Below are positions 33,987 through 46,009 of a stretch of 64,000 bases of DNA, piece after piece. The translations under genes were made by a program, and so were the position numbers. The DNA is from Lumbricus rubellus. Taxonomy: Eukaryota > Annelida > Clitellata > Crassiclitellata > Lumbricidae. The notes under the pieces are model-generated. The model made no database searches and had not been told where the DNA came from. It worked only from the letters and a program-made list of their open reading frames with translations. The stretch is from contig OX243825.1 of assembly GCA_945859605.1 (NCBI GenBank), positions 21,888,824 through 21,952,823 of the forward strand. Reading direction: 5' to 3'. Within the stretch, counting starts at the first letter, position 1; every line of letters starts with the position of its first letter.

Positions 33987-33990
33987 CCAT
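33987..33990 (-). CDS. polB exon 1: start codon of proximal 5' cassette
   Basis: ATG plus one base, then donor GTAAAT. Joined to exon 2 the frame is open through all later exons. The exon is tiny, so it is supported mainly by the frame agreement and by the parallel arrangement in the distal cassette (35,482-35,491). Confidence 0.6.
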
Positions 33991-34356
33991 TTTGCTGTAG
34001 TTGTGTTGCAAAGGCCGACTTATCGCGCTCGAAAATTTTTACTATGTGCCAGAACCCTCTTTCTATAACTAATTACTTAACTGGGTTTGCAGCCGCATGC
34101 ATACCCTACCTAAATATCGAGCTAATATCCGCCGATAGTTAACTACTTTTTCAAAAAAAATTTGCTAAAGTTAATTTCAAATGTTCTGTAGGATTCGATG
34201 TCTGTTGTGTTTCGAACGTTGAGCGCACCTACTAGTTATAGACATGGGACTACTTTTTACAGGTATTCCTACGCGAAAGTAGTTCCACATAGTTGTGTGT
34301 ATGATCGCGGAAGGATATGGCTGTGGAAGTGATGCGGTTCATGCAATACATAACAA

Positions 34357-34522
<166 letters not shown>

Positions 34523-34561
34523 CACACAGGAAGACATAAAAATTATAAGTGTGTAACTTAC

Positions 34562-34705
34562 TTGTTTGGGCGTTCTCTGGCAGCCGCCCGCCGCGGCCCT
34601 CTGCTGCTGTGGGCCTAGGATGGGGCGCCGACCCTGCCGCCGAAGTGGGATAATGGATCTCTAATGGTTCAGTGTTTTGGACTCTGCCATTGATTTCATC
34701 CCGTT
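34562..34705 (-). CDS. polB exon 3' (distal cassette): polar Gly/Pro/Ala-rich exon
   Basis: A 144-nt exon, phase 1 to phase 1, with acceptor TTTCTGTTACAG and donor CAA/GTAAGTTAC, the same donor sequence as exon 3. It encodes RDEINGRVQNTEP and then a Pro/Ala/Gly-rich stretch. It could splice directly to exon 4, or to exon 2, because both begin in phase 1. Confidence 0.7.
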
Positions 34706-34976
34706 CTGTAACAGAAATTTGGCGCGTGGTCAAAATACGCAGGAAATATTCAAATGTTATTTGCTATAAAATAGTGAGGCCCTTCGCATTGTGTAAGTAT
34801 AATTATTATTATCATTATTATTATTATTTTCTCTAGGCTTCATAATACAAGAATTTTCTGTACAAAGCCACAGTGCGTTAGAGGAAACGTGTTACATTCT
34901 ATAGGGGCGCCAGTCCCAAGTCAGTAAAAAGAAGGAGGGCGACGCTAAAAAGCCGCACTGCTAAGAATATACATAC

Positions 34977-35051
34977 TCAATTGTTGAAGCATTGCAAGAG
35001 CTCTCGCTTCCAACTTCTCGATCTCCTCGATTTGTGCTTCCATTTCAGCAA
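34977..35051 (-). CDS. polB exon 2' (distal cassette): coiled-coil exon
   Basis: A 75-nt exon, phase 1 to phase 1, with acceptor TTTTGTCTAG and donor TTGA/GTATGT. It encodes a strongly helical stretch (EMEAQIEEIEKLEARALAML) with coiled-coil character. Same length and phases as exon 2. Confidence 0.7.
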   Translation of the reverse strand: MLKWKHKSRRSRSWKRELLQCFNN

Positions 35052-35481
35052 CTAGACAAAATAAATAATATTCGTGTGTAAGTTCGACTGCGAGAAATGC
35101 CTCCTAGTTTCTGATGTATGTGGCTATAATAATAATATGTCTACTGCCCAGCGTCTCCTAGCGCCGATCTCAGACTACGTATAATAATAGGCCTACTACC
35201 CAGCGTCTCCTAACGCCGATCTCAGACTACGTATAATAATAGGCCTACTATGCAGCATCTCCTGACGCTGACCTCGTTCTGTGTAATAATTATGACATCC
35301 TAATAATAATGCCGCGTGTCTTTTCCTACCAGCGCCAGGGCTTGACAAAGACAGTTACGTGCTTCTATACCCACGATATTATAGGCCTACATAAAATTTT
35401 GCTTGCAAATAAATTTAATTTCTGCATTTAAGCGAAATTGCTGCGTCGGTTGAAATTTAGAAGATAATGTAGTACACTAAC

Positions 35482-35491
35482 CAGTCGCCAT
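35482..35491 (-). CDS. polB exon 1' (distal cassette): start codon exon
   Basis: ATG GCG ACT G followed by donor GTTAGT. The first codons match those formed by exons 1 and 2 of the proximal cassette (Met-Ala), and the frame is open through exons 2', 3', 4 and 5. Summed length is 3855 nt, a multiple of three. Confidence 0.6.
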
Positions 35492-35828
35492 GTCTGAACG
35501 AATTCCCCGGAAGCGTCTGTAGAACCAGCGTGTTGAACTCGAAATCGTCTGTAGACGCGAATTGACGTCTGTTGACCGGCTGCAGATGCTGATCTCGGAT
35601 AAGGATTGAGCTTATACACAGCCTAGGATGCGTTTTATAGAGAGTAGGACCCATGCATTTCGACATAATAGCTCTTGATGATGCAAGAAATTTGTTTGGG
35701 CATTCCTCTCTTCGTTTGTCTGTTTATATGCCTTAGCACGTCTGAGTAATTCTTGACGAGTCTGGACAAGATTGGGCAAATGAGTAAGCCGAAGGTTACT
35801 ATGTAACTCCACTATACTTCAAAGTCTT

Positions 35829-35878
35829 GGACAAGTCCGGACGAAAGCGAACATGTTCGGACGAAAGCAGACATGTTC
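35829..35878. promoter_or_regulatory. Three p53-type decamers with 10-bp spacers
   Basis: GGACAAGTCC (35,829), GAACATGTTC (35,849) and AGACATGTTC (35,869) each fit RRRCWWGYYY and are separated by identical 10-bp spacers GGACGAAAGC. The p53 family binds two such decamers with 0-13 bp between them. The block lies about 340 bp upstream of the distal start codon. It may also be simply a 20-bp tandem repeat. Confidence 0.45.
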
Positions 35879-36303
35879 GGACGAAAATGATCTCGCCCCC
35901 GCGACAGATGGCCGGATGCTGCTGAATAATCTCATCCTCCTTACAATAACATGAAAGACGGAATTACGCGCAGTCGTGTAAAGGTGCCCGAGAGAGGATA
36001 AATAATAGAGACTGTGTTGGCCGCTTCTTTGAAGCTGGACGCTTCATTGTTTTCACGCGAGACCTGAATGACTCATATGCCTTTCAGCGGTATGTCTGTG
36101 GGTAGAGTGATGGGTACAGAGTGATAGAGATGCAGAGACAGAGAAGGAGACATGGAAAGTCGTTGGTTTATTAATCAGTGTGTTGAGAGTTGATGTGTGG
36201 GCTTGTTGGGTTGTTGATTCGAATTTTTGCGCTGGCCGCGTACAGCCTCCTGGCATACTGCGGAAGACAGTAAATGGCTGGTAATTAGCATAATATATTA
36301 ATA

Positions 36304-36425
36304 AATTATTAGCATAATAGCCGACCCCTATTGCTCGCCGTTTCCTGGGATAGTGCCGCAGCTCGCCGATTGGTCGCCGTTTCCTGGGATGACGCCGCGC
36401 TCGCCGATTGGTCGCCGTTTCCTGG
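36304..36425. repeat. About 38-bp minisatellite with CCAAT motifs (inner edge of right TIR)
   Basis: Three units of TCGCCGATTGGTCGCCGTTTCC type, the inverted counterpart of the CCAAT repeats at 28,931-29,101, with a different copy number and unit length. Confidence 0.75.
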
Positions 36426-36818
36426 GGATAGTGTGGAAGCCAGTACATAATAGGTAATTAGCATATTAGCATAATAATTAGGGTTCCTGGAAGCGCTACA
36501 AGCCGAGAAGGCGTGCCCTAGAAGCGCGCTAATGTAAGCCGTAGCCCTTAGCCTATAGCCCATAGCCTAGAAGCGCTAGTAGCCTAGGTAGGAGTGCCCT
36601 AGAAGCGCTAGTAGCCAGGCAGCCCGTTCCTGGAAGTCCTCTACTAGCCTGTATGCTAATTAGGTATGACATAATAGCCTAGCAGCCTATGTGGGCGTGG
36701 CCTAGAAGCCCTAGAAGCCTAGGAGGCGTGGCCTAGAAGGCGCCGCCGGCGCGTTTCCTCGAAGTCGCCTGATGACGTCATGGGTCTATTGTTTCGTCAG
36801 ACGGGTTTTCACCCTACT
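36399..36818 (-). repeat. Polinton 2 terminal inverted repeat, right
   Basis: Reverse complement of 28,541-28,960. It ends CGGGTTTTCACCCTACT, followed by the target duplication. Confidence 0.95.
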
Positions 36819-36824
36819 ATCGTT
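36819..36824. other. Target-site duplication, right (ATCGTT)
   Basis: Exact copy of 28,535-28,540. Confidence 0.92.
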
Positions 36825-38279
36825 TATTTCTTTATTCTGTTAACATCTATAACACTCGAGTATAGGCCCTATACTTTGGCCTAATAGACTATAATAGACT
36901 ATCAAATGACTTTTGTCATAATTTTTATATGGTTCATGTCAAGCAATATATAGATGTAAAACAACAGCTCTGAATTTTTCTGGAAGGGGAATGACATTCC
37001 TGAGGAGTGAGGACCCCTCACCCCAGTTGCCTAGATTAAACACGCTTATGCAATATGCAGGGCTTTAGTCAAAGATCCCTCAGTCATAATTAATGGCCAA
37101 CATATTTTAGGATCACTGTGAAACGCACACACCCACGTACCACTACCAGATTAAGCGAGCGTTATTTTATATGTATGCCTGTGTATGATTGAAAACGTCA
37201 TGGCCTGGATCTAATTATTGTATTCTTTCATAAATTAATATGCACGTGGTTCATTTGTGCGGTTGGTCGAATAAGTATTATAGTCCTGGGTGATGCATCC
37301 ATGTATTTGTGTCTAATTATGTGGACTGTAATCTGAGTAATTGCTTTTCGAAACGCGTATCATAAACATCCCTCAACGCAAAATGAACTGGACGGATAAT
37401 TACATAATCCTGCTATGCTATATATATATATTATATATATAATACATATATACATTATATAATATATATACATATACACATATATACATATATACATCTA
37501 AACATCTATATATTCATAATACATACATATATATATGCATATATTTATATTGAGTTCAATAAACTGGCTGATTAATATAGTAACCTGGTTACATAAATGC
37601 TGCAAAATATGTCTGCATTCGAACGCGGAAATGCGAACACGACACGACTAATCCACTCGCGATTAATAATCCCATTGCGTGGCCACCGAATAAGCTCGTC
37701 TCTGCCTGCAACCATGATGGCTTTTATGAGCGCTGAGAAGTTTATCACTGTATGGGCCTAATACTACATGAGCATTACATCGATCGGATTTCGATTAACC
37801 TACAGCTGAGGTAGACGATAAGGTAGAAATACCTGGAAGTATCAACTGCACGCTCATCTTCCACAAACTGTCAGTGTCATAGCCTACTATACTTGAACTA
37901 TGCATGGATGTGTATAGTAGTATTTTTTACAGAGAGACAAAGTTCTACATAATTATTGGCAGTTTATTGAACTCAATAAAAAGTAGTGGGTAGAGTGACA
38001 GTTCTGGCGCTGTCACGTGGTCTTTGCTGATAGTCGCGTTTGGGGGGGGGGGGGATCTGACACGATACTGAACCTGTTTTTTTAATTCTTGGATCCAAGT
38101 TTCAGCTACATTCAAAACGTTTATTTATAAAATAAGTGCTAAAATTTACAATGTTTTCATAGGCCTATATCTTAATTATTTAGGTTATCTCGACTAGTTT
38201 AAAATGAACATTTCAATGTGAAAGAAATAATTATAATCGAAGTATTTAATTGTCTGAGACGCAGATTATAATTAAATTC
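36825..38279. other. Unannotated intergenic DNA
   Basis: Right flank of Polinton 2. It holds an AT/ACATAT-rich stretch at about 37,420-37,545 and a G run at 38,041-38,054. No gene recognised. Confidence 0.5.
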
Positions 38280-38328
38280 GGATGACTGAATGATGATGAT
38301 GTTGCTAATGATGATGATGATGATGACA

Positions 38329-38404
<76 letters not shown>

Positions 38405-38430
38405 CGACGACGACGATGACAAAATGACGA
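38280..38430. repeat. (GAT)n microsatellite
   Basis: About 140 bp of ATG/GAT units ending in GACGAC. Confidence 0.95.
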
Positions 38431-38739
38431 TGATTATACCACAAAAGGTTCCGTCAAATGAATTATAGCAATAATTCTTTAAACTGCTAGCTTGCGTTTT
38501 AATTACTTCGAGGCAGGTAAGTGATGAGAGTGTAATAATTTATACAGAAGACGAGTGAGTGTAGCGTGTCGTTTAAGTGCTAATTATCAGCTGTTGATGA
38601 TATGCATGAGACGACTAACAGACATCGCCTGTTCAGACATCTCTCATTAGTTCTCATTAGCAGACTCGAGATATAGATATGCACGGCTGTCTGTTAGATA
38701 TATTGCGAGTATTTAGTAGTTCTCTTGAATTATACATGC

Positions 38740-38925
38740 GGGGCTCGGTGGTGTAGTGGTGGACTCGGTGCCTTGGAACCAGAGGAGGGTTCCAGGTTCG
38801 AATCTACCTCAAGTCGCCGCGAAGGACCTTGAGCAAGTTTCTCACTCACAATTGCTCGTGCGCTTCGGGGTGAAACTCAGATGCAGTCTCCGCTCTGTAG
38901 TCTGGAGCGCTCCAAGTCCAGCCAC
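38740..38925 (+). mobile_element. tRNA-derived SINE, near full length
   Basis: The head has an A-box-like GGTGTAGTGG (about 38,750) and a B box GGTTCGAATCT (38,795-38,805), i.e. an internal RNA polymerase III promoter. The body has CTTGAGCAAGTTTCTCACTC, CAATTGCTC and GGGGTGAAACTC. The tail GGAGCGCTCC is damaged. It shares head, body and tail with the copy at 39,980. Confidence 0.85.
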
Positions 38926-39979
38926 GGTGATGCAAATAGGTTTTGACAAACCTCAACATAATTATATTTTTATTTTCAAGTCGCGATATCAAATGGAAAA
39001 CATTAATTTGAGTTAAACTATTCTTCTATGATCAATTATCAACTAAACAGGCGATTATCACGAACAAATATCTGTTTTAAATCCTTATTAGATGGCCAGA
39101 TGGTGAACCCATCAATTGTGTACTTTTCCCGTGTAAGTTCGGTTTGTATACGACAAATCGCAATTTCCTTCAAATATACATCAAAAAAAAGTTCGTTCAA
39201 AATTTCTGAAATATTGGTAAAGTGTCCCTATTTCATATTCACAAAGGTAGAAAAAAATCCAAACTGGTTTGACGTCTTCCACCAAAAAATTAAAGTAGAA
39301 TACCTCTGGGGTGTGACATACCCCACCTCACCTCCAATGGGTTAAGGACCCTAAAAACATGTTGAGTCAACCCTAGGTATCAGGCGCATGCTTGCGCAAA
39401 CCAATCGTCACAACAAATAAATCGAAGTTAATTTTGATATAATAATTATTTTTACTAACACTTCTTGCAGTTTTCATTCGACACGATACTAGACTTCATC
39501 CATTATTATTAAGAGTTGACAATTTGTAGAAAGTCTTTCTTTCTTTTCGTTTGCGGATTATCGTCTGTACAACTGACGAGATTTTATTCGAGCTTTGCCT
39601 CGCATCGTGGAGATCTCGTCTGCTTGGAGAATCAGACGTCCATGATAATCCAGTCGTTCACTCTCTATTATAACTGGTGCTCTGGTTTCCATCTCGTTGT
39701 AGTAAAAAAAAGACTTAATAAGCCTGTACGCTATATCCTATTGGCTTCATTTTATACGTTAAGAACAAAGCTTAATAATAATAATATTATCGTAATGTTT
39801 TTTGCCTTGTGAAGCTGGCACATAATTATATTGATGATGGCGTATACAATTTTATATCATACATGTACTGCATATAAAAATTTAATAATCATATCTTTGT
39901 CGGCCTGTTGTCGATCCGTATTATAAGCTCAGTGGAGCAGGGGGAGGGGTGCTCTCAGTTCCGTTTGCTTGTACCTTGT
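38926..39979. other. Unannotated intergenic DNA
   Basis: No gene supported. A 105-residue plus-strand frame at 39,028-39,345 has no recognisable motif. Confidence 0.45.
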
Positions 39980-40153
39980 GGGGCGCGGTGGTATAGTGGT
40001 GACGTCGTTGCCTTGGAAGCCGGAAGGTTCGAGGTTCGAATCCACCTCGTCGCGTAAGGACCCTGGGCAAGTACTTCACTCACAATTGCTCAGCGCTTCG
40101 GCGTGAAACTCCGATGCAGTGTCCGCTCTGCATTCGGGAGCGCCTCTGAGCAG
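39980..40153 (+). mobile_element. tRNA-derived SINE, full length with LINE-like tail
   Basis: A box TGGTATAGTGG, B box GGTTCGAATCC (40,033-40,043), body with CACAATTGCTCAGCGCTTCG and GCGTGAAACTCCGATGCAG, and tail GGGAGCGCCTCTGAGCAG, which is shared with LINE 3' ends in this window. It is followed directly by an inverted fragment of the same family. Confidence 0.9.
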
Positions 40154-40205
40154 AGAGAGCGCCGAAGCACTGAGTAATTGCGAGTGAAAGGCATGCCCAA
40201 GGTCA
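40154..40205 (-). mobile_element. Inverted SINE fragment
   Basis: GCCGAAGCACTGAGTAATTG and the following bases are the reverse complement of the SINE body just upstream, which creates a fold-back structure. Confidence 0.7.
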
Positions 40206-40309
40206 CTACTATGATGGACATCCGCATACGCTGAGTGAATGCCTACTTACTTGCTCATCATCGTAGTGAGGATGTGTCTCACATAACTGAACTTTTCATA
40301 AACTTATTA

Positions 40310-40590
40310 ATAGTATTAGTAGGCCTAATAGTAATAATAATAATAACAATATTATTATTATTATTAATACCATTTATACTACTACTACTGCTAATAATAA
40401 TAACAATAATAATATTATTGTTATTATTATTATAAAAACTATTTATACTACTACTAATAATAATACTAAGAGACTTACTACTAATACTAATAGACCTACA
40501 AGTGATTACAATTATAATGATAATAATAATAATGATAATAATTATTAATAATAATAGTAACAATACGACTAATAATGATAATAAATAGGA
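40310..40590. repeat. AT-rich trinucleotide region
   Basis: Mixed TAA, TAG and TTA units. Low complexity; no gene. Confidence 0.85.
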
Positions 40591-41227
40591 CTAATTGTCG
40601 TCCGGTGACACGTTTTTAACTTTTTACATTCCAGACAAATTGCCGCAGAAAATCATTGATGACTGCGGGCTTTTAGGACGTCTAAACGCATGCATTTTAT
40701 AGCGCCAGCATAAAAGATTCACGAATTAACCGATTTTTATAATTATTGTTCGAAGTATGAATAGATCTTTATATGCGTCGATATCCGGAGAAGCCAAATA
40801 CAATATGTACTGATGAAGCTTTCAGAGAGGCAGTTGTTGCCATCAACGAATTGTGTGAATTGTGGAGATGTCGTCAGGAGTTAATGGAATTCGTTTATTG
40901 TCTGTGCATTCATTGATTGACTGAACTTTGTTAGAACGTTAAGAGCAATAAACAACAGAAGTTAAACTGTGGCCTTTTGGAAAGGCCTTCGAAAAAAAAG
41001 AAGTTTACGACTTGTTAGGCCTATACTAGAATTAGATACAAACAGCACAGGAATACGTATAGCATACACAATGTTACACATGTATGTTAATTTACACATA
41101 TTCATGGTGCATATACAGTACACACATACTTACATGAATATAATTATAGACTACATGCATTCACATATAAGTACATACCTGCATGAATGCCTACATTCAT
41201 ACATGTGCACTATAGATACACACATGC
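40591..41227. other. Unannotated intergenic DNA
   Basis: Nothing recognised. Confidence 0.5.
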
Positions 41228-41645
41228 ATGCATACATGCATGCATGCATACATACATACATACATACATACATACATACATACATACATACATACATACA
41301 TACATACATACATACATACATACATACATACAAAGTCATACATACATACATACATACATACATACATACATACATACATACTTACATACATACATACATA
41401 CATACATTCACACACACACACATACATAGTACATACATACATACATACATACATACATACATACATACATACATACATACATACATACATACATACATAC
41501 ATACATACATACATACATACATACATGGATACATACATGCATACATACATACATACATACATACATACATACATACATACATACATACATACATACATAC
41601 ATACATACATACATACATACATACATACATACATACATACATACA

Positions 41646-41725
<80 letters not shown>

Positions 41726-41808
41726 TACATACATACATACATACATACATACATACATACATACATACATACATACATACATACATACATACATACATAC
41801 ATACATAC

Positions 41809-41839
<31 letters not shown>

Positions 41840-41873
41840 CATACATACATACATACATACATACATACGTACA
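41228..41873. repeat. (ACAT)n microsatellite with ACGC and AC segments
   Basis: About 640 bp. An internal break ACAAAGTCATACATAC lies at 41,330. A CACG run and an AC run lie at 41,643-41,720. Long frames across it are artefacts. Confidence 0.97.
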
Positions 41874-42844
41874 TAAAGTTAGACTTCATTCCTCTTTTCT
41901 CTTACTCTTATGATTACAACTCTTTCATTTTTTCAGAAATAATATAGTTAAATTAATTATTCTATGCCTTGTCGCAGTTATTCATCGTTTGTTAAGATCT
42001 TCACGTGACATCATTACTCGTAATGTCCCTTGTGCGCCGCCGGTGTATTATTATAGAGATGAAAGAGCCTAAGGAAAAGCACACAATGAAAAAATAATCT
42101 CGCAATAAATCGCTTCGACATCATTTATGCATGAAAATGCCTCCTGGAACGAACATCCTTTTGGCAATGTAGTCAATTCAAAGTGGACATAACTAGCAGC
42201 AACACTATATTAATTATCTGGCAATAAAGAAAGCATATATCTAACGCACACAAAGAAAGACTCATTTTTCTTTTAACTGTCTTGCCTTTGCTCACAATGC
42301 CTCCGCCGTAAAAGAATCGTCTGTCAAAGGAAGCAGCTATTAAGCGATGTAACGTCTCTATTGCCGCTTCCAGGCAGCAGACGAACAGGTGCGGTTTAAA
42401 CGGCGGCAAATGGACGTGTCGTTTAGACGCACCCTAATCATGGAAGCTGCCGGCGAAAGCCGCAACACCTGTACAGGTGTCAACAGCGCCGATTACTTTG
42501 ACCTAATCAGGATGAGGCTGGAGGCAAAACAAAAGATGACAGACAGACCGAGACGGGGAGAGATGATGATGACGACATAGATGGTTTAATTAAGCTTGTA
42601 ACGATCTGGCAGCAGAATTGATAGTGGGGTGACTAGGTCGAAGCATTAAGGGTATGGCTTGGCGGTTCCTGGCTGGATGGATGAAACAGCTGTTAGGCGA
42701 TGTTGGGCAAGCCTCTCCAGCTGTTGGATTAAAAAAGTAAGTAAGTAAGTAAGTATATTTTTAATGGATTAGAAGCTACGACGTTTCCTGACAGATGGAT
42801 GTACAGTGCACCGTGGAGTTAGTCGTTTGTAACATACGTGGATG
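41874..42844. other. Unannotated intergenic DNA
   Basis: Short (AAGT)n at 42,736-42,754. No gene recognised. Confidence 0.5.
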
Positions 42845-43175
42845 ATGATTTACTTATATACGTCATTTATTTATGTATAAGTCATTTATTTATGTATAAG
42901 TCATTTATTTATATACGTCATTTATTTATATACGTCAGTTATTTAAATGCGTCATTTATTTAAATGCGTCATTTATTTATATACGTCATTTACTTATATA
43001 AGCTTACGTCATTTATTTATATAAGTCATTTATTTATATACGTCATTTATTTATATACGTCAGTTATTTAAATGCGTCATTTATTTAAATGCGTCATTTA
43101 TTTATATACGTCATTTACTTATATAAGCTTACGTCATTTATTTATATAAGTCATTTATTTATATAGCCTACGTCA
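42845..43175. repeat. 17-bp minisatellite with 125-bp higher-order period
   Basis: Units of ACGTCATTTATTTATAT type. A block containing TATAAGCTTACGTC recurs at 43,001 and 43,126, so a 125-bp segment was duplicated as a whole. Many units contain TACGTCA (reverse TGACGTA), close to a CRE/ATF core. Confidence 0.9.
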
Positions 43176-43205
43176 TGCATCTGTATAATCATTTAGATTT
43201 AGGGT

Positions 43206-43310
43206 TGCGGAAAATAGCGATTAATTGAACGATTACTTAAACGATTACCTAAACGATTACTTAAACGATCAATTAAACGATCAAATAAACGATTAACCAG
43301 TATTAACCAG
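43206..43310. repeat. 13-bp minisatellite (AACGATTACTTAA type)
   Basis: About seven units of ACGATTACTTAA or ACGATCAATTAA. Confidence 0.8.
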
Positions 43311-44729
43311 TGATGGGCAACTAAGATATTGCAGCTAATTAATTAGAACTGGCTTCAGTTTAAAATTCGTAATTTTAGAATTGGAATCACCATTTTAAAG
43401 TGCTAATTATTTGGAAGAAAGATTAAAACCTGAATAACGAATTAATTAGCTGTTGATGTATAGACTGTAAAACAAAACAAAATGCAGTCTAAGCCTACTT
43501 ATAAAATAAATAAGCCTACTTCAATAATATAAAATAAATAATTGCTATAATAATAATAATAATGATCTATAATAATAATGTTAATAATAATAATTATTTT
43601 TATTACTATTATCACTCATATTGCTATTACTACTAGGTATCATAAAACTAGCACTTCTTCACATTGGCAGCAGAAAGCCATTCAATATTATTGCCAACCA
43701 TGCATAACCATAATTCAACGTTGTGTGTGTGAGCTCATAAAAATCATCGTAGCGTGACCATATCTAAGATGCGTGAAAGTCCTAATCCAGACTGCTGTCC
43801 GTATAAGGTGCATGTTTTATGCAAAAGCAGAATGATCCGTAGAGATTATTTCTCATGCATGCCTTGGTATCTTCCAGCTCTTCTCAATGGCATCGGACCG
43901 GACAAGACCTTTTGCTCTTTTCTCATAAATGTTCATATCGGAAATTCTTACGTAAGAACGATAATAAATTCGTGATCAATAATAGAGCTTAGAGTCTTAG
44001 ACCGTCACACTCTTCATTCAGCTGAGGCTTATCTTGGATGGAAAGTCGCCAGTGACCATGGGCGCTGGCAGAAATTTCTGCAGTAGGGGGTAAAACTCGA
44101 TGGTCACGGTGGTTAAAGTTTTTTGTAGCAAGACGCTGCAAATTCAAAGCAGGAAATTAAGAATATGCATGGGTATTTTCCATAGAGATTTCTTATTATA
44201 AATCTCTCAGTTTCAGTTTTTTTAAATTTTCACTATGAATACAATTTCTTTAGTAAAAAGAAAAATTTTAACAACCAAACATTAGCAGTTAGAAAAATAG
44301 GTTTCAACTTTCAACAGTCTTAAATGGTGCATTTAAAGAAAATGTAATGCTTTTGCGGGCCGCCACATAGTTGCGCTGCTAATTCGGCGACTATCCTATG
44401 ATAGGAGATAGGATTCCTATCTACCTATCCTGAATCAGATCTTCTACTAGGTTATACGCCCGAGATTTTCTGGCGTCTTTTTTAACACGCGGACGATCAC
44501 GGCGCTATAATAAAGTCCCGCGACTCCTGGGGTTGACGCCGAGAGTTTTCTAAAACAAATCCATGACGACATGCGATGGGACCGTAATTAGCGCAGCATG
44601 GAGGTGTCACGTCAGAGGGCCGTAGAGAAAGCATTTTGTCGAGGCGACTGTGAAATTATAGCAATTGCCACGACATCGTCACGATTGTTGAACAATGGAA
44701 TGTTGGCACGAGCAGGTCGTCGTCCGACC
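43311..44729. other. Unannotated intergenic DNA
   Basis: No gene supported. CATGGGCGCTGGCAGAAATT at 44,057 looks like a MITE terminus, but no partner end was found. Confidence 0.45.
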
Positions 44730-44732
44730 TAT

Positions 44733-46009
44733 TGTAAATGAAGATGTAGTGAATGAAGATGTAGTAAATGAAGATGTAGTAAATGAAGATGTAGTAAATG
44801 AAGATGTAGTAAATGAAGATGTAGTAAATGAAGATGTAGTAAATGAAGATGTATTAAATGAAGATGTAGTAAATGAAGATGTAGTAAATGAAGATGTAGT
44901 AAATGAAGATGTATTAAATGAAGATGTAGTAAATGAAGATGTAGTAAATGAAGATGTAGTAAATGAAGATGTAGTAAATGAAGATGTATTAAATGAAGAT
45001 GTAGTAAATGAAGATGTAGTAAAAGAAGATGTAGTAAATGAAGATGTAGTAAATGAAGATGCAGTAAATGAAGATGTAGTAAATGAAGATGTATTAAATG
45101 AAGATGTAGTAAATGAAGATGTATTAAATGAAGATGTAGTAAATGAAGATGTAGTAAATGAAGATGTAGTAAATGAAGATGTAGTAAATGAAGATGTATT
45201 AAATGAAGATGTAGTAAATGAAGATGTAGTAAAAGAAGATGTAGTAAATGAAGATGTAGTAAATGAAGATGCAGTAAATGAAGATATAGTAAATGAAGAT
45301 GTAGTAAATGAAGATGTAGTAAATGAAGATGTAGTAAATGAAGATGTTGTAAATGAAGATGTAGTGAATGAAGATGTAGTAAATGAAGATGTAGTAAATG
45401 AAGATGTAGTAAATGAAGATGTAGTAAATGAAGATGTAGTAAATGAAGATGTAGTAAATGAAGATGTAGTAAATGAAGATGTAGTGAATGAAGATGTAGT
45501 AAATGAAGATGTAGTAAATGAAGATGTATTAAATGAAGATGTATTAAATGAAGATGTAGTAAATGAAGATGTTGTAAATGAAGATGTAGTGAATGAAGAT
45601 GTAGTAAATGAAGATGTAGTAAATGAAGATGTAGTAAATGAAGATGTAGTAAATGAAGATGTAGTAAATGAAGATGTAGTAAATGAAGATGTAGTAAATG
45701 AAGATGTAGTAAATGAAGATGTAGTAAATGAAGATGTAGTAAATGAAGATGTAGTAAATGAAGATGTAGTAAATGAAGATGTAGTAAATGAAGATGTAGT
45801 AAATGAAGATGTAGTAAATGAAGATGTAGTAAATGAAGATGTAGTAAATGAAGATGTAGTAAATGAAGATGTAGTAAATGAAGATGTAGTAAATGAAGAT
45901 GTAGTAAATGAAGATGTAGTAAATGAAGATGTAGTAAATGAAGATGTAGTAAATGAAGATGTAGTAAATGAAGATGTAGTAAATGAAGATGTAGTAAATG
46001 AAGATGTAG
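44733..46009. repeat. 15-bp minisatellite (GTAGTAAATGAAGAT)n, about 85 units
   Basis: The unit length is divisible by three and has no stop in several frames, so one plus-strand frame (VVNED repeats, 44,695-46,032) and two minus-strand frames stay open. Variant units mark higher-order copies: AAAAGAAGAT at 45,021 and 45,231 (210 bp apart) and GTTGT at 45,346 and 45,571 (225 bp apart). The minus-strand frame from 46,067 starts with about 20 hydrophobic residues like a signal peptide and continues as Ser/Thr-rich TTSSF repeats. A gene is possible but unproven. Confidence 0.9.

Noticed and set aside
38740..38812. Possible tRNA gene (A and B boxes), also at 39,980
   Set aside because: The head does not give a complete cloverleaf and is fused to a repeated body and tail, so it is a SINE.
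44057..44120. Another MITE (CATGGGCGCTGGCAG end)
   Set aside because: No matching inverted end or target duplication could be found downstream.
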